A stretch of DNA of 40,918 nucleotides from the NCBI GenBank assembly GCA_943787365.1, contig CALSMD010000002.1:1-40918 (forward strand), read 5' to 3'. A program made the position numbers and the translations under genes. Shown here piece after piece: positions 1-9,406 of the stretch. Position 1 is the stretch's first letter; every line of letters starts with the position of its first letter. The notes under the pieces are model-generated. The model did not search any database and was not told the origin of the DNA. It saw only the letters and a list, made by a program, of their open reading frames with translations. Source of the stretch: an uncultured Flavobacteriaceae bacterium. GTDB lineage: Bacteria; Bacteroidota; Bacteroidia; Flavobacteriales; Flavobacteriaceae.

Positions 1-3
1 GTG

Positions 4-486
4 TTAAACAAACCGACTGTGCCAGCTTTCAGAAGCAGGGACTTCCCAAAACTCTAAGTATTCTGCCTTAGAATTTACAAGATTATTAAATACAATTGTG
101 TTTTTAGAAACGGCTTTATCTTTTGCCATTTTTTTGAAATCGGTCAGAGTTTTATAAGCCACGTACTCCCCTTGTTTGTAGGACACATTCATCTTATCCA
201 TCAAATCAACCTTATAGGCAGTTTCAAGTTCCTGAATGAACTTCACAGAGGCATCGATAGAACAACCGGTTGCGGCATTCATTTCTTGATCCAAAGCAAT
301 GACAATAAAGCGTTTGTATTTGATCTCAAATCCCGATTGTAAGTCGGCACCATGCGCTGTCCAACCTTCTAAAAACGTGGTTAATTTTTCAGAGACTTCT
401 TCTAATTCAGAATCAGAGAAAGAACGATTGCATTGGTAGATCCAAATACGAGCGGTTTCAGGAAGGGTATCAAAATTAACAAGCAT
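4..486 (-). CDS. Conserved hypothetical protein (flavobacterial family often named 'ABC transporter ATPase')
   Basis: A 160-residue soluble protein with no signal peptide or membrane segment. I recognise it as a short flavobacterial family that databases often label 'ABC transporter ATPase'. The sequence shows no Walker A (GxxxxGKS/T) motif, no Walker B motif and no ABC signature, so that name is not supported. It begins MLVNFDTLPETARIWIYQCN and its ATG is the only sensible start. It is the last visible gene of a minus-strand run, 21 bases after the CCG Fe-S protein. Co-transcription with the Fe-S genes is likely, but its function is unknown. Confidence 0.75.
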   Translation of the reverse strand: MLVNFDTLPETARIWIYQCNRSFSDSELEEVSEKLTTFLEGWTAHGADLQSGFEIKYKRFIVIALDQEMNAATGCSIDASVKFIQELETAYKVDLMDKMNVSYKQGEYVAYKTLTDFKKMAKDKAVSKNTIVFNNLVNSKAEYLEFWEVPASESWHSRFV

Positions 487-507
487 TTGTTTAAAGTATA
501 TGTTGGT

Positions 508-1296
508 TTATAAATCTTGAGCGTTTGCGATCAGTTCAGCCACATCCATGACTTCAATCTGACCTTCAGCCTTATTCTTAACACCATCGGTCATCATCGT
601 ATTACAAAACGGACAACCAGCAGCAATGATATCGGGTTTGACGTCCATAGCCTGCTCCGTTCGTTCAATGTTGACTTCTTTGTCGCCTGGTTCGGCTTCT
701 TTAAACATTTGAGCGCCTCCAGCACCGCAACACAGTCCTTTTTTACGGCAGTTTTTCATCTCCACCAATTCAGCATCTAACTTTTTAATCAAGTCACGAG
801 GGGCTTCATACACATCATTTCCACGACCTAAATAACAAGGGTCGTGAAATGTAATGCGCTTGCCTTTAAACTTTCCACCTTCAATGGTCAAACGGCCTTC
901 ATCTAACAAACTCTTCAAAAATTGTGTGTGGTGCATTACTTGATAATCACCTCCTAAAGAAGGGTATTCATTTTTGAGTGTATTAAAACAATGGGGGCAG
1001 GCGGTCACAATTTTTTTTACCTCATAGGCATTCAATACTTCAATGTTGGTCACTGCTTGCATTTGAAATAAAAATTCGTTCCCGGCGCGTTTGGCGGGAT
1101 CACCTGTACAGCTTTCTTCAGTACCCAAAACCGCAAATTCAACTTCTGCCTTGTGTAATAATTTCACAAAAGCTTTGGTTATTTTTTTGGCACGGTCGTC
1201 AAAACTACCCGCACAACCTACCCAAAATAAAACTTCGGGTTGCTTACCTTGAGCCGTAAATTCGGCCATTGTAGGGACTTTTAATACATCGCTCAT
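508..1296 (-). CDS. (Fe-S)-binding protein with two CCG domains, HdrB/GlpC/LutA-like
   Basis: A 262-residue cytosolic protein of the cysteine-rich CCG-domain family (heterodisulfide reductase subunit B, GlpC C-terminus, LutA). Visible Cys motifs are CPHC at residues 100-103, HDPCYLGR around 151-158, CCGAGG at 189-194 and CPFC at 228-231. This is the usual arrangement for an unusual Fe-S cluster or a redox-active CCG site. Its partner is probably the membrane Fe-S protein at 1881-3173, because an HdrC-like plus HdrB-like pair together resemble one electron-transfer module. The electron donor and acceptor cannot be told from sequence. It starts 10 bases after the HAD-like gene ends, so the two are likely co-transcribed. 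Confidence 0.85.
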   Translation of the reverse strand: MSDVLKVPTMAEFTAQGKQPEVLFWVGCAGSFDDRAKKITKAFVKLLHKAEVEFAVLGTEESCTGDPAKRAGNEFLFQMQAVTNIEVLNAYEVKKIVTACPHCFNTLKNEYPSLGGDYQVMHHTQFLKSLLDEGRLTIEGGKFKGKRITFHDPCYLGRGNDVYEAPRDLIKKLDAELVEMKNCRKKGLCCGAGGAQMFKEAEPGDKEVNIERTEQAMDVKPDIIAAGCPFCNTMMTDGVKNKAEGQIEVMDVAELIANAQDL

Positions 1297-1306
1297 TTTC
1301 TAAATA

Positions 1307-1753
1307 TTAATCATGTTGACCATCGTCAAAAACTTCGATCGTTACTTCTTTTTCTACTAAATCGGTAAATTTCCCATTATAACGTGTTGCTTTTACTAAG
1401 TGGTTATCAATCCAATGGTAATTTCCACCTCTTGGTTTGCCCATTAAAAGGCTGTGATAATTAAAGCCGTGTTGTTTCAACCAATTTTGAGTCACTTCTC
1501 TGTGCGATTCAGTTCGAGATGTGAAAAAGCAAATCATGTGTCCTTCTTCATACCAACCATTACACGTCTTTAAAGCGTCTAAAAAAGGCAAGCAAGTTGC
1601 CATGCGTTCTGGTTCTTCATTGGGAACATCTTCGGTGATGGTTCCGTCAATGTCTATTAAATAATTTTTTACACCTCCTGGAAGCACTGGGCTTATCAGT
1701 TCACCAGCTTCTACTTTTTCGTGTAATAATTTGTCTGCTTCTTCTCTTTTCAT
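1307..1753 (-). CDS. HAD-like small phosphatase-family protein
   Basis: A 148-residue protein. Residues about 33-40 read DIDGTITED, the DxDGT motif I of HAD-superfamily hydrolases, with the nucleophile Asp first. Motif II could be the Ser/Thr in FFTSRTESH (about 75-83). A late Asp pair near WIDNH could serve as the metal site. Flavobacterial homologues are sometimes misnamed phosphoheptose isomerase. The substrate is unknown. It lies between two Fe-S genes, 10 bases before the CCG protein and 127 bases after the membrane Fe-S gene, and the gap in front contains a GC-rich palindrome. A HAD fold is well supported, and activity is inferred. Confidence 0.75.
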   Translation of the reverse strand: MKREEADKLLHEKVEAGELISPVLPGGVKNYLIDIDGTITEDVPNEEPERMATCLPFLDALKTCNGWYEEGHMICFFTSRTESHREVTQNWLKQHGFNYHSLLMGKPRGGNYHWIDNHLVKATRYNGKFTDLVEKEVTIEVFDDGQHD

Positions 1754-1788
1754 GTGTTTATTTTATTGATTTTTAAAGGTTACATGCT

Positions 1789-1805
1789 GCCTGCCGCAGG
1801 CAGGT
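1789..1805. repeat. GC-rich short palindrome in an intergenic gap
   Basis: The core CCTGCC-GCA-GGCAGG (1790-1804) is a perfect 6-bp stem with a 3-base loop. It stands out in an AT-rich 127-bp gap. From memory, palindromes of this kind are scattered in flavobacterial genomes. It is not followed by a T-run, so it is a weak candidate for an intrinsic terminator. The stretch CTGCCGCA also occurs in the ends of the RAYT elements far downstream, but the rest differs. Confidence 0.6.
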
Positions 1806-1880
1806 TCGCTATTAGTCATTTCCATGGGTGATAATAATTTTAGCATGCTCGTTTCATAATAAATTTTAATTGATATTTTT

Positions 1881-3173
1881 TTACTCGTTTTTCCAGTTTA
1901 ATCGATCCATTTGGTTGTAAGGCCAAGGAGCACCATTGTTTTCAATATTAGACATCATGGTGTTTAACTCCATTGGAGCCGCACTTTGTTCCATGACCAA
2001 ATAGCGACGCATTTCAAGAATTATTGAAAGGGGGTCGATACTTATGGGGCAGGCTTCTACACAAGCGTTACAGCTGGTACAGGCCCACAATTCTTCGTTT
2101 GTGATATAATCTCCTAAAAGTTGTTTGCCATCGGGGATGAATTCGCCATTATTGGCGTCTATATTATGGCCTACTTCTACCAAACGATCCCGTGTGTCCA
2201 TCATGATTTTTCTGGGGGATAATTTTTTTCCTGTTTGGTTGGCTGGGCATTCGCTTGTGCAGCGTCCGCATTCTGTACAGGTGTAGGCATTTAAAAGTTG
2301 TATCTTATTTAAGTCTTGAACATCGCTCGCTCCAAATTTATCGGGAACAGAACCATCATCATCTGTGGCGGCAAAAGGATCGATATTTGGATCCATCATT
2401 AACTTCACCTCGTTAGTTACGGCTTCTAAATTGTTAAATTGACCTTTCGGTTTAACGCTGCCAAAATAGGTGTTTGGAAAGGCTAGTAAGATGTGTAAAT
2501 GTTTGGAGTAATATAAATAATTTAAGAAAATCAAGATTCCTACAATGTGCATCCACCAGGCAACACGTTCAATTAAATGAACATTGTACCCTTCAAAAAG
2601 GGGAGCGAAAAATTGACTGATCACATTCCCAGAATTCATGGATTGAAATTCTACATCCGTCGCATTCATGAGGATAAACAAACCCATTAATACAATCTCA
2701 AAATAGAGAATTAAGTTTCCATCTAGCTTAGGCCAACCTTTCATTTCAGAGTTCAAGAAGCGTTTGATTTTTACCACATTTCTTCGAAACCAAAAGATGA
2801 CGACGGCTACAAAGACCAGTGTTGCTAGAATTTCAAAAGTCCCGATCAATACACCATAAAGACTTCCAATTCCTGATAAGATGCGATGGGTTCCAAACAA
2901 ACCATCTATGATGATTTCTAAGACTTCAATGTTTATAATTACAAATCCTACATAAACGATAATATGAAGAATTCCAGCAATCGGACGGCGCACCATTTTA
3001 CTTTGTCCGAGTGCGATTCGTGCCATGTTTTTCCAACGAATTTTAGAATCGCCACTCAGATCTACATCTTTTCCAAGGAAGATATTGCGTTTTAGTTTGC
3101 TTATGTTTCGAGCAAAAAAACCAATACCTAAAAAAAGGATAATTGCAAAAATGATATTTGGCAAAAAATTCAT
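1881..3173 (-). CDS. Membrane 4Fe-4S dicluster protein (HdrC/NarI-like)
   Basis: A 430-residue protein whose first 235 residues hold about five to six hydrophobic segments (about 5-21, 64-88, 105-128, 154-172, 205-222). Several His residues sit in or near them (H70, H209, H225, H227), as in cytochrome-b-like NarI domains. The soluble C-terminal part has two ferredoxin-type Cys sets: C299-x2-C-x2-C-x3-C309-P and C365-x2-C-x2-C-x3-C375-P. The family carries electrons between the quinone pool and a soluble CCG-domain partner, and that partner is probably the 508-1296 product. Haem binding is inferred from the His residues only. The gene starts 14 bases after the MCE gene ends. Confidence 0.85.
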   Translation of the reverse strand: MNFLPNIIFAIILFLGIGFFARNISKLKRNIFLGKDVDLSGDSKIRWKNMARIALGQSKMVRRPIAGILHIIVYVGFVIINIEVLEIIIDGLFGTHRILSGIGSLYGVLIGTFEILATLVFVAVVIFWFRRNVVKIKRFLNSEMKGWPKLDGNLILYFEIVLMGLFILMNATDVEFQSMNSGNVISQFFAPLFEGYNVHLIERVAWWMHIVGILIFLNYLYYSKHLHILLAFPNTYFGSVKPKGQFNNLEAVTNEVKLMMDPNIDPFAATDDDGSVPDKFGASDVQDLNKIQLLNAYTCTECGRCTSECPANQTGKKLSPRKIMMDTRDRLVEVGHNIDANNGEFIPDGKQLLGDYITNEELWACTSCNACVEACPISIDPLSIILEMRRYLVMEQSAAPMELNTMMSNIENNGAPWPYNQMDRLNWKNE

Positions 3174-3187
3174 TTGGTTAATCTTTG

Positions 3188-4150
3188 TTATTTTTTATTG
3201 TTTGTTTCGTTCCCTTCAGAATCGTATTGTTTGGCTTTTTTCCCAAATAGAGAAAAATGCACATAACGCTTCGGGTTTAACTTCATATCTTCTAAAAGTT
3301 CTTCCAATTGTTTGGTAGCGCCTTCAAGATTGTTATAGACTGCGTCATCTTTCATGAGCTTTCCAACAGAGCCTTCTCCATTTTCGATACTGCTCAATAA
3401 TTGATTAAAACTAGAGATCGTAGATTTTAAATTTGCCATAATGGTATCTAAATCAGCCGCTGCCAATGAAGTACTCAGGGTTGTTAAATCCTCTGATATT
3501 TTATTAAAATTAGTGATGGTCTCTCCAATCGCCGATGTATTGTCAACCACCAAACCGTTCAAGGATTCAGATGTGGCTTTAAAAGAAGCAATCGTTATGC
3601 TCAATTCGGCGATGCTTGATTTGATATTAGTTTTGGTTTGTGTATCAAAAAGAGTGTTGAGATTGATCAATAAAGAATCTGCACTGACCATCATAGTTTC
3701 CATTTTTTCTTGCAAAGGTGTCAACCGTTGGTTGACCAAATCCGTGAGTCCTGGTTTTACATCAGAGCTTAATATATCTCCTGATTCTATGGAACGCTCC
3801 CCATCAAAGGCTGGAATAATTGCAATGGCTTTCCCACCAATAAGACCCGCTTCGTAAAGTTGAGCTGTACTGTTTTTTGAGAATTCGAAGTCGCTGTCAA
3901 TAAGCATATTAACGTTTAATTTTCCAGAGCGATCGTTTGTGAAATCTATCGATTGCACTTTCCCGATTTTATGACCATTAATGGTAACCGCGGCAGACGG
4001 TGCCAATCCTTCGACATTATCGTATACTGCAGTAATTTTTTTAGAATTATCAAGTATATTTTCCCCTTTTAAATAGTAAAAAATAAAGATGAAAAGTAAT
4101 ATTCCTGAGATGACTAAAATAGCCGTTTTAATTTCTTTAGATAATTTCAA
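3188..4150 (-). CDS. MlaD/MCE-family lipid-transport protein
   Basis: A 320-residue protein with an N-terminal transmembrane anchor (about 7-27) followed by a single MCE domain (about 38-120). The signature region is AVTINGHKIGKVQSIDF and, later, YEAGLIGGKAIAIIP. The rest is a long helical stretch that ends in a charged tail. In Gram-negative bacteria MCE proteins form periplasmic rings that move phospholipids between the membranes with an MlaEF-type permease/ATPase. No mlaE or mlaF gene lies next to it here. It sits 56 bases downstream of the cell-wall amidase and opposite lptD, so the whole neighbourhood concerns the cell envelope. Confidence 0.88.
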   Translation of the reverse strand: MKLSKEIKTAILVISGILLFIFIFYYLKGENILDNSKKITAVYDNVEGLAPSAAVTINGHKIGKVQSIDFTNDRSGKLNVNMLIDSDFEFSKNSTAQLYEAGLIGGKAIAIIPAFDGERSIESGDILSSDVKPGLTDLVNQRLTPLQEKMETMMVSADSLLINLNTLFDTQTKTNIKSSIAELSITIASFKATSESLNGLVVDNTSAIGETITNFNKISEDLTTLSTSLAAADLDTIMANLKSTISSFNQLLSSIENGEGSVGKLMKDDAVYNNLEGATKQLEELLEDMKLNPKRYVHFSLFGKKAKQYDSEGNETNNKK

Positions 4151-4206
4151 TATGATAGTTTTTTCTTCTTACAAATTTATGAATAATATTGAAATAATAG
4201 GGTCTA

Positions 4207-5313
4207 TTATTCCGTAGATTTTAAGGCGGATTTAACTGCTATCTTTTTACCGTTTTTATAGGCTACAACATAAGCACTTTTATATCCTTTGGTGATTGCT
4301 TCATTTTTTAACATAAGAACTGCCTCATAACTTGAAGTCTTGCCGTAAAAGTAACGATAAACTTTTTTCGACTTGGTTCTTGAAATAGGGTTTAATCCTT
4401 TAAAATTATATGATTTGGTGGCTAATTTTTTAGAGCCCGCCGCAATTTGAACTTTAAATATTATGGATGTATCAATAGATGTAGGAATTTTATCAGGTAT
4501 AACTGTTGTCAACGGAGGTTCAACCATCTCCTCTACCGATATTGCTGTATTTAAATTAGATTTATAATCTACGATAGCATCCGATATGCTTTTTGAAATA
4601 TTGTTGTTTCCTGCCGCTGAATTGAGATAATCCCCTTCTTTTCTGTTGGTTATAAAGCCTGTTTCAATTAACACACTTGGCATATAAGTGTTGTGTAACA
4701 CCCAAAAAACTGCTTGTTTGACGCCTCTGTTTTTGCGTTTCAATCTATTGGTAAAGTTGTCTTGAATGTTACGAGCCAACAGAATACTTTGATCTAAATA
4801 ATCTTCTTGCATAAGTGTCAACCCGATGAGGGTTTCAGGGGAATTTGGATCAAAACCTTCATAGTTTGTTTCATAGTCATCTTCGTAGAAAATAACTTCA
4901 TTTTCTTCTTTGGCGACTCTAAAATTAGAATCGTTTCTCCCAAGTCCCAAAACATAGGTTTCGGTACCATAAGCCTGAGAGCTATGCGCATTGCAATGCA
5001 CGGAAACAAACAAATCAGCATCTGCTTTATTCGCGATTTTTGCACGTTGCCTTAATTCAATAAAGACATCTGTTGTTCGAGTATAGATGACTTTGATGTT
5101 TTTATGTTTTTTTAAATTTTCACCTATTTTTAACACCATTTTCAAAGCAATATCCTTTTCTTTATACCCGAATTTAGTGGGTCTCCCTGGATCTTTGCCC
5201 CCATGGCCTGCGTCTAAAACGACAATAAAAGGTTTGTTATTTGTTTGCGTGTTTCCTTTGAATATTCCGAAAAATATAAGGAAGACTAAGAAGAATTTTA
5301 GTTGCTTATGCAT
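4207..5313 (-). CDS. N-acetylmuramoyl-L-alanine amidase (Amidase_3) with SPOR-like C-terminus
   Basis: A 368-residue secreted protein. The signal peptide covers about residues 1-23. The amidase_3 domain spans about 29-250 with the zinc ligands H37 (DAGHGG), E52 and H106 (SVHCNAH), and the catalytic Glu E217 in LIETGF. Residues from about 288 to 360 (FKVQIAAGSK onward) look like a SPOR-type peptidoglycan-binding domain, which usually targets septal denuded glycan. It cleaves the amide bond between MurNAc and the stem peptide, typically in daughter-cell separation. It heads the minus-strand cluster and is divergent from lptD. The ATG start gives a clean signal peptide. Confidence 0.9.
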   Translation of the reverse strand: MHKQLKFFLVFLIFFGIFKGNTQTNNKPFIVVLDAGHGGKDPGRPTKFGYKEKDIALKMVLKIGENLKKHKNIKVIYTRTTDVFIELRQRAKIANKADADLFVSVHCNAHSSQAYGTETYVLGLGRNDSNFRVAKEENEVIFYEDDYETNYEGFDPNSPETLIGLTLMQEDYLDQSILLARNIQDNFTNRLKRKNRGVKQAVFWVLHNTYMPSVLIETGFITNRKEGDYLNSAAGNNNISKSISDAIVDYKSNLNTAISVEEMVEPPLTTVIPDKIPTSIDTSIIFKVQIAAGSKKLATKSYNFKGLNPISRTKSKKVYRYFYGKTSSYEAVLMLKNEAITKGYKSAYVVAYKNGKKIAVKSALKSTE

Positions 5314-5373
5314 GTTGATTAATTTGCCTTTGAATCGAATGGTTAAAATATAAAAATCAAAAAAAAATATCCG

Positions 5374-5381
5374 TAACTTTG
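5374..5381 (+). promoter_or_regulatory. Candidate Bacteroidota -7 promoter element upstream of lptD
   Basis: The sequence TAACTTTG matches the Bacteroidota -7 consensus TAnnTTTG and lies 48 bases before the lptD TTG start. I could not find a convincing TTG at the expected -33 spacing, so the call rests on the -7 box and position alone. Confidence 0.35.
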
Positions 5382-5428
5382 GTTTTTCAAAAATCGAGCC
5401 ATTTAATACAAAAATACCCCTAAAAGCA

Positions 5429-8125
5429 TTGAAAACAAGATTCTTTCAACTAGTTTTTATTTTAAGTTTTACAGTGTTTACTAACACTGTAGGCATGGCT
5501 CAGGATATTCCCAACCCAAAACCAACAACAGAAATCCCTGCATCTAAGAAGTTGGAAGTGAAAAATGATTCGATTCCTACTCAGGAAGTAAAACGCATTG
5601 AAACTGATTCTATTGTGAATGACAGTCTTACCAAACCAAAAAAATTACTTGAGGCTATTGTGACCTATAAGGCCAAAGACTATACTTCTGTCAATCAAAA
5701 AACACAACAAATATACCTTTACAACGAAGCTGAAATCCAATATAAAGACATGGATATAAAAGCGGGAGTGATTGTTATTGATTATGGAAAAGACATTGTG
5801 TATGCCGGACGTTTAAAAGATTCGATGGGGAATTATAGTCAACATCCTGTATTTAAACAAGGGAATGATGTTGTAGAACCCGATTCTATTGCTTTTAATA
5901 TGAAAACAAAAAAAGCACTGATTTGGAATTCAAAAACAGAACAACAAGGTGGGCGTATTATTTCTGATTTGACCAAAAAAGAAAATGATTCTGTCTATTT
6001 TGTAAAGCGCGCTAAATTTACCACTTCAGAAAATTTAGAAAATCCAGAATATTATTTTTTATTACGAAAAGCGAAAATTGTGCCTGGCAAAAAAGTGGTT
6101 ACAGGGCTTACTAATATGTTTATTGCAGACGTCCCCACCCCTATTGGACTGCCGTTTGCCTTTTTTCCACTCTCTCAAACACGAACTTCGGGGGTACTAT
6201 TTCCTTCTTTTGGAGAACAAAGCGATCGCGGATATTTCCTTCAAAATGGGGGGTATTATTTTGCGATCAGTGATTATTTTGACCTCGCAGCGCTTGGGGA
6301 CTATTATACGAACGGGAGTTATGGAATTCGCCTCGAAAGTAATTATGCCGTCCGCTATAAATTTAGAGGTTCTCTAAGTTTTCGATATGAAAACCTTATA
6401 AACAGTGAGCGTGGATTCCCTGATTACTCAAAAAGTACGATCTATAATTTACGATGGAATCAAAGTCAAGATTCAAAGTCAAGTCCAAATTCACGATTTT
6501 CTGCTTCTGTAAACTTAGGCTCTAGCACCTATTTTCAAGAATCTGTAAATCAGCTCAATTCTTCAAATTTTTTAAATAACTCTTTGTCATCCTCTGTTTC
6601 GTATTCCAAAACATTTCAAGGAGAACCTCAAGTAAATGTGAGCTTATCTGCAACCCACTCTCAAAACACAAATACTGAAGTGATCAATATGACCTTGCCA
6701 ACATTTCAAGGGAGTATTGATAGGATTTACCCGTTTGCACCAAAAATTGGGAGTAAAAAAGGGGCTATTGATAATATTAATTTCCAATACAGTGTGCGAG
6801 GAGAAAATCGTATTCAAACGACAGATTCCTTATTTTTAACAGGAGCGATGTTTGATGAAGCAAAAGCGGGGTTTCAACACAGCATTCCTTTGACCACAAA
6901 TTTTAAAGTTTTCAAACATTTTAGCATGAGCACCAGTGCTAATTATAAAGAAAATTGGACTTTTAATACGATTAACAAATCGTATGATACAGAAACAGAA
7001 TCCGTGGTTACAACTCCTTTAAAAGGGTTTGATTCTTTCAGAACGTATAATTTTAGCACAAGTGTAGGAACCACCGTTTATGGAATGTTTGATTTTGGAG
7101 AAGATAAAAAAATACAGGCCATTCGGCATGTGATGCGGCCTTCCATAAGTTATAATATTAATCCCGCATTTGATAAATATTACGAAACATACGAAGTCAT
7201 TAGTGCCGATGGCGTAACATCAGATCAGGTTGATTATACACGATTTGAAGGGTCCTTATTTGGAACTCCAGGAAAAGTCTATTCGAGTTCCGTTGGTTTA
7301 TCTCTTAATAATAATTTGGAAGCAAAGGTTCGAGATAAGGATAGTACCGCCACGGAAGCTAAAAAAATATTTTTACTAAATTCTCTAAATTTCTCTACGA
7401 ATTACAATGTTGCTGGCGACTCTTTAAACTGGAGTCCTGTAAGGGTTTCGGGGGGAACACAACTATTAGACAATAAATTGAGTTTGAATTTTGGAGCGAC
7501 TTTAGATCCGTATGCCTTGGATAATAACAACACGAAGATTAACACTTTCAATATTGACAACGGTGGGAGTTTGTTCCGATTGTCCAGTGCAAACATGACC
7601 ATGAGTTATAGTTTATCTAGCGATTCGTTTGAGGATAATGATTCCAACAATGATGCGGCGGCTAGGGATGAATCTATCCGAAGTGGCGGACGTGCGGATG
7701 ATATGTTTGGTAAATCACAAGATTTTGCAACCCAACAGATAAATAACAGGGATACCTCCGAAGAGGTAGGCCCAACAGATCTTTACAACTACAAACTCCC
7801 TTGGAGTTTGCGACTTGCCTATGCCGTTAATTATAGCAACACGAGACGTCAGAGTGAGATTTCATCGCACTCACTGATGTTTTCTGGGGATATCGAACTG
7901 TCTCCACGTTGGAGTATTGGAGCCTCTTCTGGGTATGACCTTAAAAATAAGGGGTTTACGTATACTCAGTTGCGTTTTGAACGGGATTTAGAAAGCTGGC
8001 GAATGAATTTTTCTTGGATTCCATTTAGCAATCGAAGTTCGTGGAATTTCTTTATCGGAATTCGATCGAGTATATTGAAAGATATCAAATACGAAAAGCG
8101 AAAACAACCTGATAAGCAATTATAA
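5429..8125 (+). CDS. lptD: LPS-assembly outer-membrane protein LptD (OstA)
   Basis: An 898-residue protein with a signal peptide (about 1-25, ending near GMAQD), a periplasmic OstA/LptA-like region (about 60-200), then a long beta-strand-rich barrel domain to the C-terminus. LptD inserts lipopolysaccharide into the outer leaflet of the outer membrane with LptE. The reading starts with TTG at 5429. No ATG or GTG exists between it and the in-frame stop at 5351, and starting here gives a complete signal peptide. It is 10 bases upstream of the RidA gene. The opposite-strand amidase and MCE genes fit an envelope-biogenesis neighbourhood. No odd truncation is seen. Confidence 0.88.
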   Translation: MKTRFFQLVFILSFTVFTNTVGMAQDIPNPKPTTEIPASKKLEVKNDSIPTQEVKRIETDSIVNDSLTKPKKLLEAIVTYKAKDYTSVNQKTQQIYLYNEAEIQYKDMDIKAGVIVIDYGKDIVYAGRLKDSMGNYSQHPVFKQGNDVVEPDSIAFNMKTKKALIWNSKTEQQGGRIISDLTKKENDSVYFVKRAKFTTSENLENPEYYFLLRKAKIVPGKKVVTGLTNMFIADVPTPIGLPFAFFPLSQTRTSGVLFPSFGEQSDRGYFLQNGGYYFAISDYFDLAALGDYYTNGSYGIRLESNYAVRYKFRGSLSFRYENLINSERGFPDYSKSTIYNLRWNQSQDSKSSPNSRFSASVNLGSSTYFQESVNQLNSSNFLNNSLSSSVSYSKTFQGEPQVNVSLSATHSQNTNTEVINMTLPTFQGSIDRIYPFAPKIGSKKGAIDNINFQYSVRGENRIQTTDSLFLTGAMFDEAKAGFQHSIPLTTNFKVFKHFSMSTSANYKENWTFNTINKSYDTETESVVTTPLKGFDSFRTYNFSTSVGTTVYGMFDFGEDKKIQAIRHVMRPSISYNINPAFDKYYETYEVISADGVTSDQVDYTRFEGSLFGTPGKVYSSSVGLSLNNNLEAKVRDKDSTATEAKKIFLLNSLNFSTNYNVAGDSLNWSPVRVSGGTQLLDNKLSLNFGATLDPYALDNNNTKINTFNIDNGGSLFRLSSANMTMSYSLSSDSFEDNDSNNDAAARDESIRSGGRADDMFGKSQDFATQQINNRDTSEEVGPTDLYNYKLPWSLRLAYAVNYSNTRRQSEISSHSLMFSGDIELSPRWSIGASSGYDLKNKGFTYTQLRFERDLESWRMNFSWIPFSNRSSWNFFIGIRSSILKDIKYEKRKQPDKQL

Positions 8126-8135
8126 ATAAAGACAC

Positions 8136-8516
8136 ATGAAAACGATTATAACTACGAAAAAAGCACCACAACCTATTGGCCCTTACAGTCAAGCTATTTT
8201 AGTGGGAAATACGTTATATACTTCTGGGCAAATTGCATTGCATCCCAAAACGGGTGAATTGGTAATGGATTCTATCGAAGTAGAAACCACTCAGGTTATG
8301 AAAAACTTAAAGGCGGTTTTAGAAGCTGCAAATATGACTTTTGAAAATGTCATTAAGGCGTCTATATTTATATCTGATATGAATTCTTTCGGAGCGATTA
8401 ATGCCGTTTATGCACAGTATTTTGACGAGGCTACCGCGCCTGCCAGAGAAACTGTGGAAGTGGCAAACTTACCAAAGTTTGTGAATGTAGAAATTAGTGT
8501 GATTGCTATAAAATAA
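8136..8516 (+). CDS. ridA: RidA family reactive enamine/imine deaminase
   Basis: A 126-residue protein of the YjgF/YER057c/UK114 family at its usual length. Landmarks are APQPIGPYSQAI near the N-terminus, YTSGQIALHP in the middle and the conserved APARETVEVANLPK segment (about 101-114), whose Arg binds the carboxylate of the substrate. RidA hydrolyses reactive 2-aminoacrylate-type enamines made by PLP enzymes and works as a cytosolic trimer. It follows lptD by 10 bases, a pairing that is probably an operon without a functional link. Its stop faces the N-acetylglucosamine-kinase-like gene with a 4-base gap. Confidence 0.93.
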   Translation: MKTIITTKKAPQPIGPYSQAILVGNTLYTSGQIALHPKTGELVMDSIEVETTQVMKNLKAVLEAANMTFENVIKASIFISDMNSFGAINAVYAQYFDEATAPARETVEVANLPKFVNVEISVIAIK

Positions 8517-8520
8517 TTCC

Positions 8521-9393
8521 TTAAGAACTTTTGGCAATTTCTGCATGGTAATTTACCAAGCCTTCAATTGGTCGTCTTTCAAAATTACCAACTGTAAATC
8601 CATATTCTTGAGCCACTGCTTTGATTTCGTCTTGTGTAAAAAACGCAATAGAACCTGCAAAGTGAACAGGAACTGTTTTGATTTCTTCAGCGTATTGTAA
8701 AATCATATTTTCCACAAAAGCACGAAGCCCTTGCTTTATGACATTTTGAATATAGTCTGACTCTTTATTAAGGATCAAAAATTCAGCAAAAGTGGCTAAA
8801 TATGCGTTAGGATTTGGCTTTTTGTAAAGCGCTTTTTTAATTGAATCTTCATTAACATCATACCGTGTTTCGAAAACGAGTTTCAAATCGTGAGGCATTT
8901 TATTAAAATAATAATCTCTTAGGAGTTTTCTTCCAAAATAATTACCAGAAGCATCGTCCATTATTGAATATCCCAGCGACGTCACTCTTTGATCTACTTT
9001 TTCACCATCGTAATAAGTACAGTTAGATCCCGTTCCTAAGATACAAACTACGGCAGGACGGTGTGCCACGCCAACGGTTGCATAAATAGCGGCATAGGTA
9101 TCTTCTTCGACAACAACTTCAGCATTTAAAAAAATAGATTCTAATACATCTTTGAGCATCTTGCTTGGTTTTTCAGTACCACAGCCAGCGCCATAAAAAT
9201 AGACATGAGAAACTTTTAATTTATTGTCATAAATTTTAGCGTTTGCCTTGATGACATTAAATGCATCTGTATCAGAAATAATGGCTGGATTTAAACCTTT
9301 GGTACGTTGCTTTTCAAAAAGAGGCTCGCCAGTTTCTGAGTCAATTGCAATCCAATCACATTTTGTGGAACCACTGTCTATTATAAAAATCAT
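8521..9393 (-). CDS. BadF/BadG-family kinase, N-acetylglucosamine-kinase-like
   Basis: A 290-residue protein of the BadF/BadG/BcrA/BcrD ATPase family, an ASKHA fold. The N-terminal phosphate-binding loop is in FIIDSGSTKCDWIA (about 3-16). A second loop is ILGTGSNCTYYDG (about 117-129). An FAGSIAFF segment (about 245) is the adenosine-site region. Close flavobacterial relatives are called N-acetylglucosamine kinases, which phosphorylate GlcNAc recycled from the cell wall. Specificity is inferred. The gene follows gap on the same strand but is separated from it by a strong hairpin at 9411-9441, so it probably has its own promoter. Confidence 0.8.
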   Translation of the reverse strand: MIFIIDSGSTKCDWIAIDSETGEPLFEKQRTKGLNPAIISDTDAFNVIKANAKIYDNKLKVSHVYFYGAGCGTEKPSKMLKDVLESIFLNAEVVVEEDTYAAIYATVGVAHRPAVVCILGTGSNCTYYDGEKVDQRVTSLGYSIMDDASGNYFGRKLLRDYYFNKMPHDLKLVFETRYDVNEDSIKKALYKKPNPNAYLATFAEFLILNKESDYIQNVIKQGLRAFVENMILQYAEEIKTVPVHFAGSIAFFTQDEIKAVAQEYGFTVGNFERRPIEGLVNYHAEIAKSS

Positions 9394-9406
9394 ATTCTAA
9401 ATGTAT

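Noticed and set aside
4..486. ABC transporter ATPase
   Set aside because: The family name exists in databases, but no Walker A, Walker B or signature motif is present.
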